Below are positions 55,277 through 63,773 of a DNA stretch of 64,000 nt, one piece after another (positions within the stretch are counted from its first letter, which is position 1; every line of letters begins with the position of its first letter). The stretch covers positions 372,001 through 436,000 of the forward strand of contig NZ_NEGK01000001.1 in NCBI RefSeq assembly GCF_002135435.1. Reading direction: 5' to 3'. The position numbers and the translations under genes were made by a program. The DNA comes from Acinetobacter sp. ANC 3813 (GTDB lineage Bacteria; Pseudomonadota; Gammaproteobacteria; Pseudomonadales; Moraxellaceae). Below the pieces are notes generated by a model, which saw nothing but the letters and a program-made list of their open reading frames with translations, was not told the origin of the DNA and searched no databases.

Positions 55277-55338
55277 TTATGTTTTTTTTACTGTTTCAAA
55301 CTGCACTGATTTCATTAGAGCAGTTGAACTCATGTACT

Positions 55339-55380
55339 ATAATGATTATTATTATCAAATAGAAATGATAATCGTTACAT
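55339..55380. promoter_or_regulatory. Fur-like boxes between entC and entA
   Basis: Two adjacent sites, ATAATGATTATTATTATCA (55339-55357) and GAAATGATAATCGTTACAT (55362-55380), closely resemble the 19-base Fur consensus. Position between divergent genes predicts co-repression by iron. Confidence 0.8.
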
Positions 55381-55407
55381 TTTGTTAACATAATAAAGGA
55401 TCGTGGA

Positions 55408-56181
55408 ATGTTCACAGTGTTTGTTGTAACTGGTGCCGCACGAGGCATTGGCGCAGTCGTAGTCAAAAAATTACTGCAGCAAGATCATCGTGTTATTGGT
55501 ATAGATCTCAATCCAGATGTAAAAGCATGGGAGGTCATGCAGCACATACCGCCAGCACAGCAGCAAAATTTTTATGCTATAGCGCATGACATTAGTCAAA
55601 CAAATAGCTTGATCGAATGTATTCAGCAATCCCCATGGGCAGACCAGCCGATTACAGGATTGGTCAATGCTGCGGGCATTTTAGAAATGGGCAGCTTGCT
55701 GGAAACCACAGCAGCACAGTGGCAGCACAATTTAGCAATCAACTTTATGGGGCCTGCCTTGCTGTCCCAATGGGTTGCACAGCAAATGATTCCTCATAAA
55801 ACTGGCGCTATCGTCAGCATCAGCTCAAATGCCGCGCTCATTCCGCGCATGAATATGGGCCTGTACGCTACCACCAAAGCAACGGTAAGCCATTACTTCA
55901 AAAACTTAGCACTTGAACTTGCACCGCATGGCATTCGCTGTAATCTGGTCTTGCCGGGCTCTACCCTCACACAAATGCAAAGACAGTTGTGGGCAGATGA
56001 TCAACCACCGCGTGGAATTATTGAAGGCAATTTAGAACAATACCGTAACGGTATCCCACTGGGCAGCATGGCTGAACCTGAAGATATTGCCAATGCTGTT
56101 TTGTTCTTACTTTCAGATCAAGCCAAGCAAATTACCATGCATGAATTAGTGGTCGATGGCGGCGCTACACTTGGCATCTAG
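55408..56181 (+). CDS. entA: 2,3-dihydro-2,3-dihydroxybenzoate dehydrogenase
   Basis: NAD-dependent SDR that oxidises the isochorismatase product to 2,3-dihydroxybenzoate. The 257-residue protein has VTGAARGIG near residue 7, the catalytic Ser in IVSISSNAALIP near 135 and YATTK near 152. It is transcribed away from the other biosynthetic genes from the shared Fur-controlled promoter and ends against the condensation gene at a shared terminator. An AAAGGA site precedes the ATG. Confidence 0.94.
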   Translation: MFTVFVVTGAARGIGAVVVKKLLQQDHRVIGIDLNPDVKAWEVMQHIPPAQQQNFYAIAHDISQTNSLIECIQQSPWADQPITGLVNAAGILEMGSLLETTAAQWQHNLAINFMGPALLSQWVAQQMIPHKTGAIVSISSNAALIPRMNMGLYATTKATVSHYFKNLALELAPHGIRCNLVLPGSTLTQMQRQLWADDQPPRGIIEGNLEQYRNGIPLGSMAEPEDIANAVLFLLSDQAKQITMHELVVDGGATLGI

Positions 56182-56196
56182 CTCCACCAAAACTAG

Positions 56197-56226
56197 CTGC
56201 CAGATTTAATCTGGCAGTTTTTTTTC
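56197..56226. terminator. Terminator between entA and the condensation gene
   Basis: CTGCCAGATT pairs with AATCTGGCAG around a single base, followed by a run of eight T on the plus strand. Its left arm overlaps the end of the converging condensation gene. Confidence 0.85.
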
Positions 56227-57528
56227 AATACTTAATTCGCTGCATCGCAGTTCAGGCTGCTGCAGCCATAAGCGCAGCATGCGCATGAAATCATGCCAGT
56301 ACTCGCCCAATGCTTGAACATCATACAGTTCTTTATGACCATCTACAGCAAGATATAAGCGCTCTATCCCATCTACAAATTTGTTGGTAATCGCGATGTC
56401 AAAATCTTCAATCGGCCCTGCAGATATAGTGGTTTTGGTTAATCGGCAGCCTTCAAATTGTTCTGGCAATGGATAAGGAATCCAATTCACAATTGGCCCA
56501 AATAAAATATTTTCATAAGGGTCAAAACCGTCCAGCACATGGCGCATCTGCTCAAAATAACTTTGCTGATGCGGGCGAATTTCATTAAAGCGCTGTGCCA
56601 AGAGCTGTACGGTTTCAGGTAAATTTTCTTGACCATTGCCTGCTAAGCGCAGAGGTAGAATGTTCATGACTAGGCATGGAATCCGCATGGACGCTGTGCC
56701 TAAACGCGACATCATAGGCACACCAAAGCATTGCTTTTCATCACCAGACTGTTTAACCAAATAGCTCATCATCACTGCCATGACCACCATGGCGCTGGGT
56801 AATTTCAGCTCAGCAGCCAATTGGTTCATCTGTTGCTGCGTTTCCCAATCAATCACATCTTCATAACGCGGGCCTTGATAAAATGGCTGCTTTAATTTGC
56901 GCTTTAAACGCTTTTTAGGCGCAAGTTCATTGGAAAAATTTTCGCGCCAGAACTGCAAATCCTGCTCAGCTTTAGGCGACTGCAAGTAACGCTGTTCATC
57001 TGCAAGAAACTTATCAAAATGATCAAAAGCCTTATTTTTTAATGGCGCTGTATTTTTTAAAGATTGGTAATAATCTAAAAAGCGGCTAATCATCAAACCA
57101 TAAGCATAGCCATCTAATGCCACATGATGCGCTCTAAAAAATAGCCCGTATTTTTGCTCAGCTAAATGTGCAAAGACATAGTCATACAAATGCCCTTCGC
57201 TTAAATCAAAGGGCGGCTCAACAGCTTGATCAGCCCAATCCAAAATGCCCTGCTCGTCTAAATGCGATAAATCTACACATTGTGCTGGGCGCAAATCGAC
57301 ATCATCCACACGATAAGCCTTGCCGTCCTGTTCTACAGCGCGCCAATGCAATGCCTTGGCTTCCTTCAGCGTCAGCTCTACAGCCTGCTGAAATAATTCT
57401 CGATTTAATGGCCCTTCAATAACCAGCCATTCTGCGGTATGAAATGGGTAACTGCCATGATAATGATGCCCTTTCCACATACTGTGCTGTGCACGGGTTA
57501 AAGGAGCCAAAGAATCGATTGTTTGCAT
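56206..57528 (-). CDS. Free-standing condensation enzyme (VibH-like)
   Basis: Nonribosomal peptide condensation domain not joined to other modules. The 440-residue length matches VibH, the vibriobactin enzyme that joins dihydroxybenzoyl-carrier protein to a free polyamine. The active-site motif HHxxxDG is intact (His134-His135, Asp139-Gly140), and the N-terminal LTRAQHSMW fits core motif C1. It probably acylates the diamine from the adjacent decarboxylase. It is expressed from a Fur-controlled promoter shared with the reductase gene. Confidence 0.9.
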   Translation of the reverse strand: MQTIDSLAPLTRAQHSMWKGHHYHGSYPFHTAEWLVIEGPLNRELFQQAVELTLKEAKALHWRAVEQDGKAYRVDDVDLRPAQCVDLSHLDEQGILDWADQAVEPPFDLSEGHLYDYVFAHLAEQKYGLFFRAHHVALDGYAYGLMISRFLDYYQSLKNTAPLKNKAFDHFDKFLADEQRYLQSPKAEQDLQFWRENFSNELAPKKRLKRKLKQPFYQGPRYEDVIDWETQQQMNQLAAELKLPSAMVVMAVMMSYLVKQSGDEKQCFGVPMMSRLGTASMRIPCLVMNILPLRLAGNGQENLPETVQLLAQRFNEIRPHQQSYFEQMRHVLDGFDPYENILFGPIVNWIPYPLPEQFEGCRLTKTTISAGPIEDFDIAITNKFVDGIERLYLAVDGHKELYDVQALGEYWHDFMRMLRLWLQQPELRCSELSIEKKLPD

Positions 57529-57639
57529 GTGTCATACCGTTATTCAAACAATTTTTATAAGTCAGTATAAAAATCTTATGTGTATTTATTGAGGAAAAAG
57601 CCCTGTCTGCCTGATTGCTGCAGCGCTCAAAATATTAAT

Positions 57640-57675
57640 TATAATAATTATCATTTGCAAATGATTTCTATTTGC
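57640..57675. promoter_or_regulatory. Fur-like boxes between condensation and reductase genes
   Basis: TATAATAATTATCATTTGC (57640-57658) and the overlapping GCAAATGATTTCTATTTGC (57657-57675) resemble Fur sites and lie in the divergent promoter. Confidence 0.75.
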
Positions 57676-57758
57676 ATTAGTGTAACCTCATAAAATCTAC
57701 AGGCAATACAGCTTATCAGTTCGTATATCACGCCCTTGGTAAATGGAGATAAACACTC

Positions 57759-58568
57759 ATGGCCCAAAACCTCATCGCTCAGCCGCGCCATATTTATGTC
57801 CATTCATCAGAACAGCTCTCGGCTCATTTGCAGCGTGTTTATTTTCGCAGTGATGATTTTTCTGATTTTCCTACCAACCAAAATGGCGCACACATTAAGC
57901 TGTTTTTTCCAGATCAGCCTCATCAAAAACCGCTTTTGCCACAGCGCAATGAACTAGGCAAAGTCATCTGGCCTGAAGGGAAAAAACCCATCACCCGCAC
58001 CTACACCATCCGTCATTTTTTAATCCAAGAACAATTATTAGCAATCGATTTTGTACGCCATGCAGATTTTGGCATTGCGGCAGACTGGGCTATTCATGCC
58101 CAAGCTGGCAATATACTGGGACTGGCTGGCCCCGGTGGCCCCGCCCGCTTTAACCCTGATGTGCAGTATTGGGTGTTCATTGCAGATTTATCTGCGCTTC
58201 CAATGCTGGCGGCATCTTTAGAACAGCTTCCCACTCACGCACAGGGCCAAATTTGGATTGAAATTGAAGATGAAGCCGATCAGATTGAATTGTCTTATCC
58301 AGCAGGAATGTCATTAAACTGGCTTGTTGCACATGCCAATCCAGAACAGCAGATTGATGCATCGTTACAGCAGCTGGATTGGGATACTCAGCAAATTTCT
58401 GTCACATTGGCGGGTGAAAGTGCACGAGTGATTAACCTGAGGAAATTACTGCGAACTCAATATCAGCTACCAAAAACCCATTTGTATGCTGTGCCCTATT
58501 GGAAAAAAGGTCAAAGTGAAGAGGCGTATCATCAGGAACGCCATCAGGTGATGGATAATGAAGCGTAG
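57759..58568 (+). CDS. Siderophore-interacting protein (ViuB-type ferric-siderophore reductase)
   Basis: Cytoplasmic FAD protein that reduces imported ferric siderophore to release iron. The 269-residue protein has the FAD-binding motif RTYTIRHF near residue 80, DFVRHADFG near 96, and GLAGPGGPAR near 123, followed by the NAD(P)H-binding half that ends in YWKKGQSEEAYHQERHQ. Length matches the family (about 260-270). As no siderophore esterase gene is present, iron release by reduction is the expected route. Confidence 0.93.
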   Translation: MAQNLIAQPRHIYVHSSEQLSAHLQRVYFRSDDFSDFPTNQNGAHIKLFFPDQPHQKPLLPQRNELGKVIWPEGKKPITRTYTIRHFLIQEQLLAIDFVRHADFGIAADWAIHAQAGNILGLAGPGGPARFNPDVQYWVFIADLSALPMLAASLEQLPTHAQGQIWIEIEDEADQIELSYPAGMSLNWLVAHANPEQQIDASLQQLDWDTQQISVTLAGESARVINLRKLLRTQYQLPKTHLYAVPYWKKGQSEEAYHQERHQVMDNEA

Positions 58569-58594
58569 CCGTTGAACACGAACGATAAGACAGT

Positions 58595-58723
58595 ATGAAT
58601 TTTAAGAATAAAGAAAATATAAGAGTGGTTACAGTGAATTTAAAACATGAAGTTATGGTTATATTGCTCATCAGCGCTTTAGTCACCGTGATCACTACCC
58701 AATATATTCTTGCGCAATCTTAA
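58595..58723 (+). CDS. Possible 42-residue single-pass membrane protein
   Basis: A small open frame just after the reductase gene (26-base gap). It has a charged N-terminal part, one strongly hydrophobic segment (about 19-38, VMVILLISALVTVITTQYIL) and a short tail. The ribosome site is weak. It could be a real small iron-regulated protein co-transcribed with the reductase, or chance. Confidence 0.3.
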   Translation: MNFKNKENIRVVTVNLKHEVMVILLISALVTVITTQYILAQS

Positions 58724-58818
58724 ATTCAGGCGATGTTAAGCATAAATAAACATATACATCAAAATTTAGATGCAGGATTGATTACATTCATTCAATCCTG
58801 CATCACTTTAATAACAAA

Positions 58819-59664
58819 TTAGCCCACTTCATTGCGGATATTATTCACCATATGCAATAAGCGTGGCGCGATTTCATCTTCCAGCTTTTCACGGCCTAAA
58901 ATAAAACTTGGACCGCCGCAGTTAAAGACCAATAAGCCATGCTGCTCATGATAATAAGGCACAGCAACCGAATTCACATCCTTATGCCACTCCCCAACAG
59001 AAAAGCAATAGCCAAAATCCTGATAATCTTTAAAGGACTGGTCTAAATCACGCTTAATTTTAATCCATTCATCTTTATGTTTTGAGCGGATGGCATCGAG
59101 TAAAAATTCACGTTCATCTTCAGGCATTGCCGCCAAACATGCGCGTCCTACAGAACTCAGATGAATGGGCAAATAGGTGCCCACTTGACGGCGCATGGTG
59201 ACATTGCCTTTGCCCTGAACGACGTCCAAATAGATCATATTCAGGCGGTCACGGGTCGCCATGGCAACAGCAGCCTCAGCATAATCCGCCAATTCTTTCA
59301 TGTAATGATGTGCAATCGATCGAATAGACAGATTCGAAAGCATTGAATATCCAAAAGATAAAACACCGACTGATAGCTGATATTTGCTTGAATTTGGAAC
59401 CTGTTTTAAATAACCCAAACGTGACAAAGTATGCGTCAAGCGCGTAATAGTCGGTTTTGGAAGGCCTGTCATCTGCGACAGTTCCAGATTGCCCAAATGC
59501 TGATGCTTAGGCGTAAAACAGCGCAACAATTCTAAGCCGCGGGCAAGTGCAGTAATGTATTGACGATCATTCTCCTCTTGCATGTCCTCAATCGGGTGCA
59601 AAAGTTCATGGCGCAAAGGAGCCAACAATTTTTCTTCTTGCTGCAATTCTGTACCGTCTGTCAT
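58819..59664 (-). CDS. IclR-family transcriptional regulator of the CoA-ester cluster
   Basis: A 281-residue IclR protein: winged helix about residues 35-100 (LARGLELLRCF, LSQMTGLPKPTITRL) and ligand domain about 110-275 (VGRACLAAMPEDE, VAVPYY). The 35-residue N-terminal extension before the helix-turn-helix resembles PobR/PcaU-type regulators of Acinetobacter. It lies after the CoA-transferase gene, separated by a terminator, so it probably has its own promoter and controls the upstream operon. Confidence 0.9.
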   Translation of the reverse strand: MTDGTELQQEEKLLAPLRHELLHPIEDMQEENDRQYITALARGLELLRCFTPKHQHLGNLELSQMTGLPKPTITRLTHTLSRLGYLKQVPNSSKYQLSVGVLSFGYSMLSNLSIRSIAHHYMKELADYAEAAVAMATRDRLNMIYLDVVQGKGNVTMRRQVGTYLPIHLSSVGRACLAAMPEDEREFLLDAIRSKHKDEWIKIKRDLDQSFKDYQDFGYCFSVGEWHKDVNSVAVPYYHEQHGLLVFNCGGPSFILGREKLEDEIAPRLLHMVNNIRNEVG

Positions 59665-59735
59665 TCCAAAATCTCTAAATATTCAATAAGCGTACCGCAT
59701 GGCGAAATTATAATATAGTTAATACCTATATAGCA

Positions 59736-59770
59736 AAACAGCAACTTTGATAAAAAGTTGCTGTTTTTTT
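59736..59770. terminator. Bidirectional terminator between the CoA-transferase and IclR genes
   Basis: AAACAGCAACTTT pairs perfectly with AAAGTTGCTGTTT over a five-base loop, with a T run on the plus strand and TTTTG on the minus strand. It ends the catabolic operon. Confidence 0.85.
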
Positions 59771-59796
59771 TAAACTTAAAGAAATTAAAAATTGCT

Positions 59797-61014
59797 CTAA
59801 GCGATAATTCCTTTTTCTTTTAAGTTTTGCAGCTGTTCAGCACTGACCACACGCGATAATACCTCATCCGTATGTTCACCCAGCATTGGCGGCGCTTTTT
59901 TGTATTGTACGGGTGTACGCGACAATTTAATTGGCGAGCCAATGACTTGCAGCTTATCTTTTAATGGATGGTCCATTTCTACCAGCATATTGCGCGCTTG
60001 CACTTGCGGTTCTTGAAAGGCCTGTTCAAGGTTGTTAATTAAGCCAACAGGCACTTTCACGACATGAATCGCTTCAACCCAATGTTTTGCTGTATTACCC
60101 AAGAAATGTGCGGCCAGTAAATCACCAATTTCTTGACGGTGCTGAATACGTAAAGCATTGGTCATAAAACGCGGATCAAGCGGCAATTCAGGCAAGCCAA
60201 TGGCTTGGCTCAATGCAACGAATTGCTTGTCATTGCCGCAAGCAATAATAAAGTCTTGGTCAGCAGCACGGAACACTTGATAAGGCACAATATTGGCATG
60301 CGCATTACCGTAACGGCCCGGCACTTTACCCGAAGCCAAATAGTTCATGCCTTGGTTGGCCAACAGCGCCACTTGCACATCCAGCAAAGCCATATCCACA
60401 TGCTGGCCTAAGCCTGTGATATGCCGATTGAGCAATGCCGCTTGAATGGCAATGGTTGAATACAGCCCTGTGGTTAAGTCTGCAAAGGCAACGCCAACTT
60501 TTTGCGGACCGCCGCCCGGTAAATCATCTTTTTCACCAGTCACAGACATTAAACCGCCCATGCCTTGGACAATAAAGTCGTAACCCGGTTCAGGCGCACG
60601 AGGACCTGTTTGACCAAAGCCCGTAATTGAGCAATACACCAAACGCGGATTAATCTCTTTTAAGGTTTCATAATCCAAACCATATTTTTTTAGAGAGCCC
60701 GCTTTGTAGTTCTCAATTAAAACATCAGAATTTGCCGCTAAAGCGCGCACCAACTCCTGCCCTTCTGGTGTTGCAATATCAATGGCAATTGACATTTTAT
60801 TGCGGTTGGCGGACTGGTAATAAGCAGCTTCACGCGTATCTTCACCACGATCGTTTTTCATCCATGGTGGGCCCCACATACGGGTATCATCACCTGTTTT
60901 TGGACGTTCCACCTTAATTACTTCAGCGCCTAAATCTGCAAAGATTTGACCACACCAAGGACCTGCAAGTACGCGACTTAAATCCAGTACGCGAATACCG
61001 TCTAATGCACCCAT
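59797..61014 (-). CDS. CaiB/BaiF (class III) CoA-transferase
   Basis: Moves CoA from an acyl-CoA donor to a carboxylic acid. The 405-residue protein has the N-terminal RVLDLSRVLAGPWCGQIFAD near residue 8-27, the nucleophile Asp146 in PEPGYDFIVQGMGG, and the family stretch LIENYKAGSLKKYGLDY near 99. With a 3-oxoadipyl-type thiolase next to it, it may activate a dicarboxylate using succinyl-CoA. It lies 13 bases after the thiolase gene. Confidence 0.92.
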   Translation of the reverse strand: MGALDGIRVLDLSRVLAGPWCGQIFADLGAEVIKVERPKTGDDTRMWGPPWMKNDRGEDTREAAYYQSANRNKMSIAIDIATPEGQELVRALAANSDVLIENYKAGSLKKYGLDYETLKEINPRLVYCSITGFGQTGPRAPEPGYDFIVQGMGGLMSVTGEKDDLPGGGPQKVGVAFADLTTGLYSTIAIQAALLNRHITGLGQHVDMALLDVQVALLANQGMNYLASGKVPGRYGNAHANIVPYQVFRAADQDFIIACGNDKQFVALSQAIGLPELPLDPRFMTNALRIQHRQEIGDLLAAHFLGNTAKHWVEAIHVVKVPVGLINNLEQAFQEPQVQARNMLVEMDHPLKDKLQVIGSPIKLSRTPVQYKKAPPMLGEHTDEVLSRVVSAEQLQNLKEKGIIA

Positions 61015-61027
61015 GTGTTTTTCCTAT

Positions 61028-62230
61028 TTATACGCTTTCAATAACCATTGCGAGACCTTGTCCCACACCAATACATAAACTGATCACGGCATATTTTTGA
61101 CCGCGGCGCTTTAATTCACGTGCTGTACTCAAAGCCAAACGTGCACCCGATGCGCCCAGTGGATGACCGACAGCAATTGCACCGCCATTTGGGTTAACTC
61201 TTGGATCATCCAGAGCCACATCCAAACCTTTTAGGCAGGCTAAAACTTGAGATGCAAAAGCTTCATTGATCTCAATAACATCCATATCTGCTAAAGTCAG
61301 ATTGGCGCGTTTCAAGGCCAGTTTGATGGCATCTACTGGACCTGCGCCCATGATGCGCGGCTCAATACCTGCTGCGCCAGATGACAGAATTTTTGCAATC
61401 GGCTTAAAGCCTAAAGTTTGTTCCGCCTCTGCTGAACCAATAATCAATGCGGCTGCGCCATCGTTGACACCAGATGCATTGCCCGCAGTCACCACGCCGT
61501 CTGCAAACAATGGTTTCAGTTTTTGAAGCGCTTCCATATTAGACGATGGGCGCGGATGCTCATCGACTGCTACTAATTTAGGCGGTAATTTTCGGCCCTG
61601 CGCTACTTCTACCGCTGTAATTTCAGCTTCAAAAAAACCGTCTTGCTTAGCGGCTTCGTATTTGGCTTGAGATGCAGCGGCAAAAGTGTCGGCATCTGCA
61701 CGTGTAATACCGTATTCCACAGCAACGTTATCGCCCGTTTTTGGCATGGTGTCATCACCAAATTGTTTTTCGATGATTGGGTTTGGAAAACGTGCACCAA
61801 TGGCTGAATCAAACACTTTAAAATCGCGGCCAAAGGCTTTTTCAGATTTGGCAAATACAAATGGCGCGCGTGACATAGACTCCACACCGCCAGCAATGAA
61901 AATATCGCCTTCACCGCAGCTGATGGCACGCGCAGCATCAATCACGGATGCTAAGCCAGATGCGCAAAGGCGGTTGACTGTTTGCGCAGGTGTTTTTACA
62001 TCCAAACCCGCAAGCAAAGCAGCATGACGCGCAATATTGCGGCTGTCTTCACCCGCTTGGTTGGTATTGCCTAAAATGACGTCATCATAAATATCGTTGG
62101 GTAAATTGTGCTTTTCAAGAAGCGCTTTAATCACACCAGCAGCTAAGTTGTCTGGGCGAATGGTTGCAAGCTCACCTGCATGACGGCCAAATGGCGTACG
62201 TAAACCATCATAAATAAATGCATTTAACAT
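61028..62230 (-). CDS. Acetyl-CoA acetyltransferase, 3-oxoadipyl-CoA thiolase type
   Basis: Thiolase of 400 residues with the catalytic Cys89 (NRLCASGLAS), His356 (AVGHPLGASG) and Cys386 (SLCIGVGQG). The N-terminal RTPFGRHAGELATIRPDNLAA resembles PcaF/PaaJ, which splits 3-oxoadipyl-CoA into succinyl-CoA and acetyl-CoA. It is the third step of a beta-oxidation-like route encoded in order (hydratase, dehydrogenase, thiolase). It lies 22 bases after the dehydrogenase gene. Confidence 0.92.
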   Translation of the reverse strand: MLNAFIYDGLRTPFGRHAGELATIRPDNLAAGVIKALLEKHNLPNDIYDDVILGNTNQAGEDSRNIARHAALLAGLDVKTPAQTVNRLCASGLASVIDAARAISCGEGDIFIAGGVESMSRAPFVFAKSEKAFGRDFKVFDSAIGARFPNPIIEKQFGDDTMPKTGDNVAVEYGITRADADTFAAASQAKYEAAKQDGFFEAEITAVEVAQGRKLPPKLVAVDEHPRPSSNMEALQKLKPLFADGVVTAGNASGVNDGAAALIIGSAEAEQTLGFKPIAKILSSGAAGIEPRIMGAGPVDAIKLALKRANLTLADMDVIEINEAFASQVLACLKGLDVALDDPRVNPNGGAIAVGHPLGASGARLALSTARELKRRGQKYAVISLCIGVGQGLAMVIESV

Positions 62231-62252
62231 CGAATTTTCCTTTTTGGTCCGA

Positions 62253-63770
62253 TTAAACAGATGCGCTTTGAAGCAAAGATAATTTGAGCTGAGCGCGGCG
62301 TTTTAGCCATGGGCTTGGACGGTAACGCTGATCACCGGTATTGGCTAAAATACGTTCTAAAATCAGTAAAATACGTTGAGCACCTAGAACATCTCCCCAA
62401 GAGATCGGTCCATACGGATAACCCAAACCAAGTTTGACGGCCTTATCAATATCCGATGCTGCTGCAATTTGCTGCTGGCCAATATCACAGGCCAAATTCA
62501 CCACCATTGCCAACACACGCTGCGCGACAAAACCGACACTTTCAGCAATCACAGTTACACCATGATTATTTTTTGCAAATAGTGCATGTGCTTGGTTGAT
62601 ATATAGTTTTTGAGTCACAATTGATGGCATCAGCGTGCGGTGCTTGGTAAAATCTGTCAGCATATCAATGCTCACCGCGCGTGTTGCATCAACACCTAAA
62701 CGTAATGCAGCCGTGGTCGTATCTTCACCATATGTTGCTAAAATAATTAAACTGTCCGCTGCCGGTTTTTCTGCAGCATCAACAATGAAACCGTTTTCGT
62801 TTAAGTAGTCACATAAAATCGCCGCATCTTGCTCACAATCTGTTTTAATCCAGACTGGACTGAATGCCGTGATTGCAGGAACAGTTTGGATCGGCTCTTC
62901 ATTGGTTTTTTGGCCATCTTGATATTTATAGAAGCCTTCTCCGACTTTACGGCCGACCTTTTTACCTGCCAGCATTTGTCGAGTCAGCGCATGCGGACGG
63001 TATCTGTCTTCTTGATAAAATTGATTAAAAATCGATTCCATCACTGGATGAGACACATCTAGCGCAGTTAAATCAAAAAGCTCAAACGGACCCATGCGAA
63101 AGCCTGCACCATCACGTAAAATCCGATCAATATCCGAAACGCTGGCAATGCCCTCGCCTAATGCTTTTAACGCTTCTGTACCATAAGCGCGGCCTGCATG
63201 ATTGACAATAAACCCAGGGGTGTCTTTGGTGCGTACACCCAAATGCCCTATGCGCTGCGCCAGTTCCAGCAAATCAGCAACCACAGACTCATCTGTTGCT
63301 AAGCCTGCAATCACTTCTACAATTTTCATTAGCGGTACAGGGTTAAAAAAATGAAAGCCTGCCAGTCTTCCTTGATGTTCAAGTTCAGACGCAATGGCCG
63401 TCACAGACAGTGACGAGGTATTTGTCGCTAGAATAGTCTCTGGCGATACAATCACTTCCAGCTGTTTAAATAAACTTTGCTTAATGTCTAAGTTTTCAAT
63501 GATGGCCTCAACCACCAGATCCACACCTGCCACTTGCTCAAGCTGCTCGACCACTGTGAAACGCGCTAAAGTTTCATTCAGTACAGCTTCTGTGAATTTA
63601 CCTTTGGCCTGCAACTTTTCCAGCATGGACTTAAGTTTTGCGAGGCCTGCGTCGGCTGCGCCAGCTTTGGCATCATATAAACGCACCTCAAGACCTGCCT
63701 GAGCCGCAATTTGCGCAATCCCCATGCCCATTACACCAGTGCCAATGAGCGCCATCGATTGAATGGTCAT
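62253..63770 (-). CDS. 3-hydroxyacyl-CoA dehydrogenase (PaaH type)
   Basis: NAD-dependent dehydrogenase of 505 residues. The Rossmann motif is IGTGVMGMGIAQIAA near residue 9, the catalytic His140 is in GFHFFNPVPLMKIVE, and KDTPGFIVN near 182 is the domain hinge. A second C-terminal dehydrogenase domain (about 405-495, with LGLGYPYGP) makes the length typical of PaaH and not of the 280-residue short enzymes. The start is 3 bases after the stop of the enoyl-CoA hydratase gene. Confidence 0.93.
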   Translation of the reverse strand: MTIQSMALIGTGVMGMGIAQIAAQAGLEVRLYDAKAGAADAGLAKLKSMLEKLQAKGKFTEAVLNETLARFTVVEQLEQVAGVDLVVEAIIENLDIKQSLFKQLEVIVSPETILATNTSSLSVTAIASELEHQGRLAGFHFFNPVPLMKIVEVIAGLATDESVVADLLELAQRIGHLGVRTKDTPGFIVNHAGRAYGTEALKALGEGIASVSDIDRILRDGAGFRMGPFELFDLTALDVSHPVMESIFNQFYQEDRYRPHALTRQMLAGKKVGRKVGEGFYKYQDGQKTNEEPIQTVPAITAFSPVWIKTDCEQDAAILCDYLNENGFIVDAAEKPAADSLIILATYGEDTTTAALRLGVDATRAVSIDMLTDFTKHRTLMPSIVTQKLYINQAHALFAKNNHGVTVIAESVGFVAQRVLAMVVNLACDIGQQQIAAASDIDKAVKLGLGYPYGPISWGDVLGAQRILLILERILANTGDQRYRPSPWLKRRAQLKLSLLQSASV

Positions 63771-63773
63771 GTC

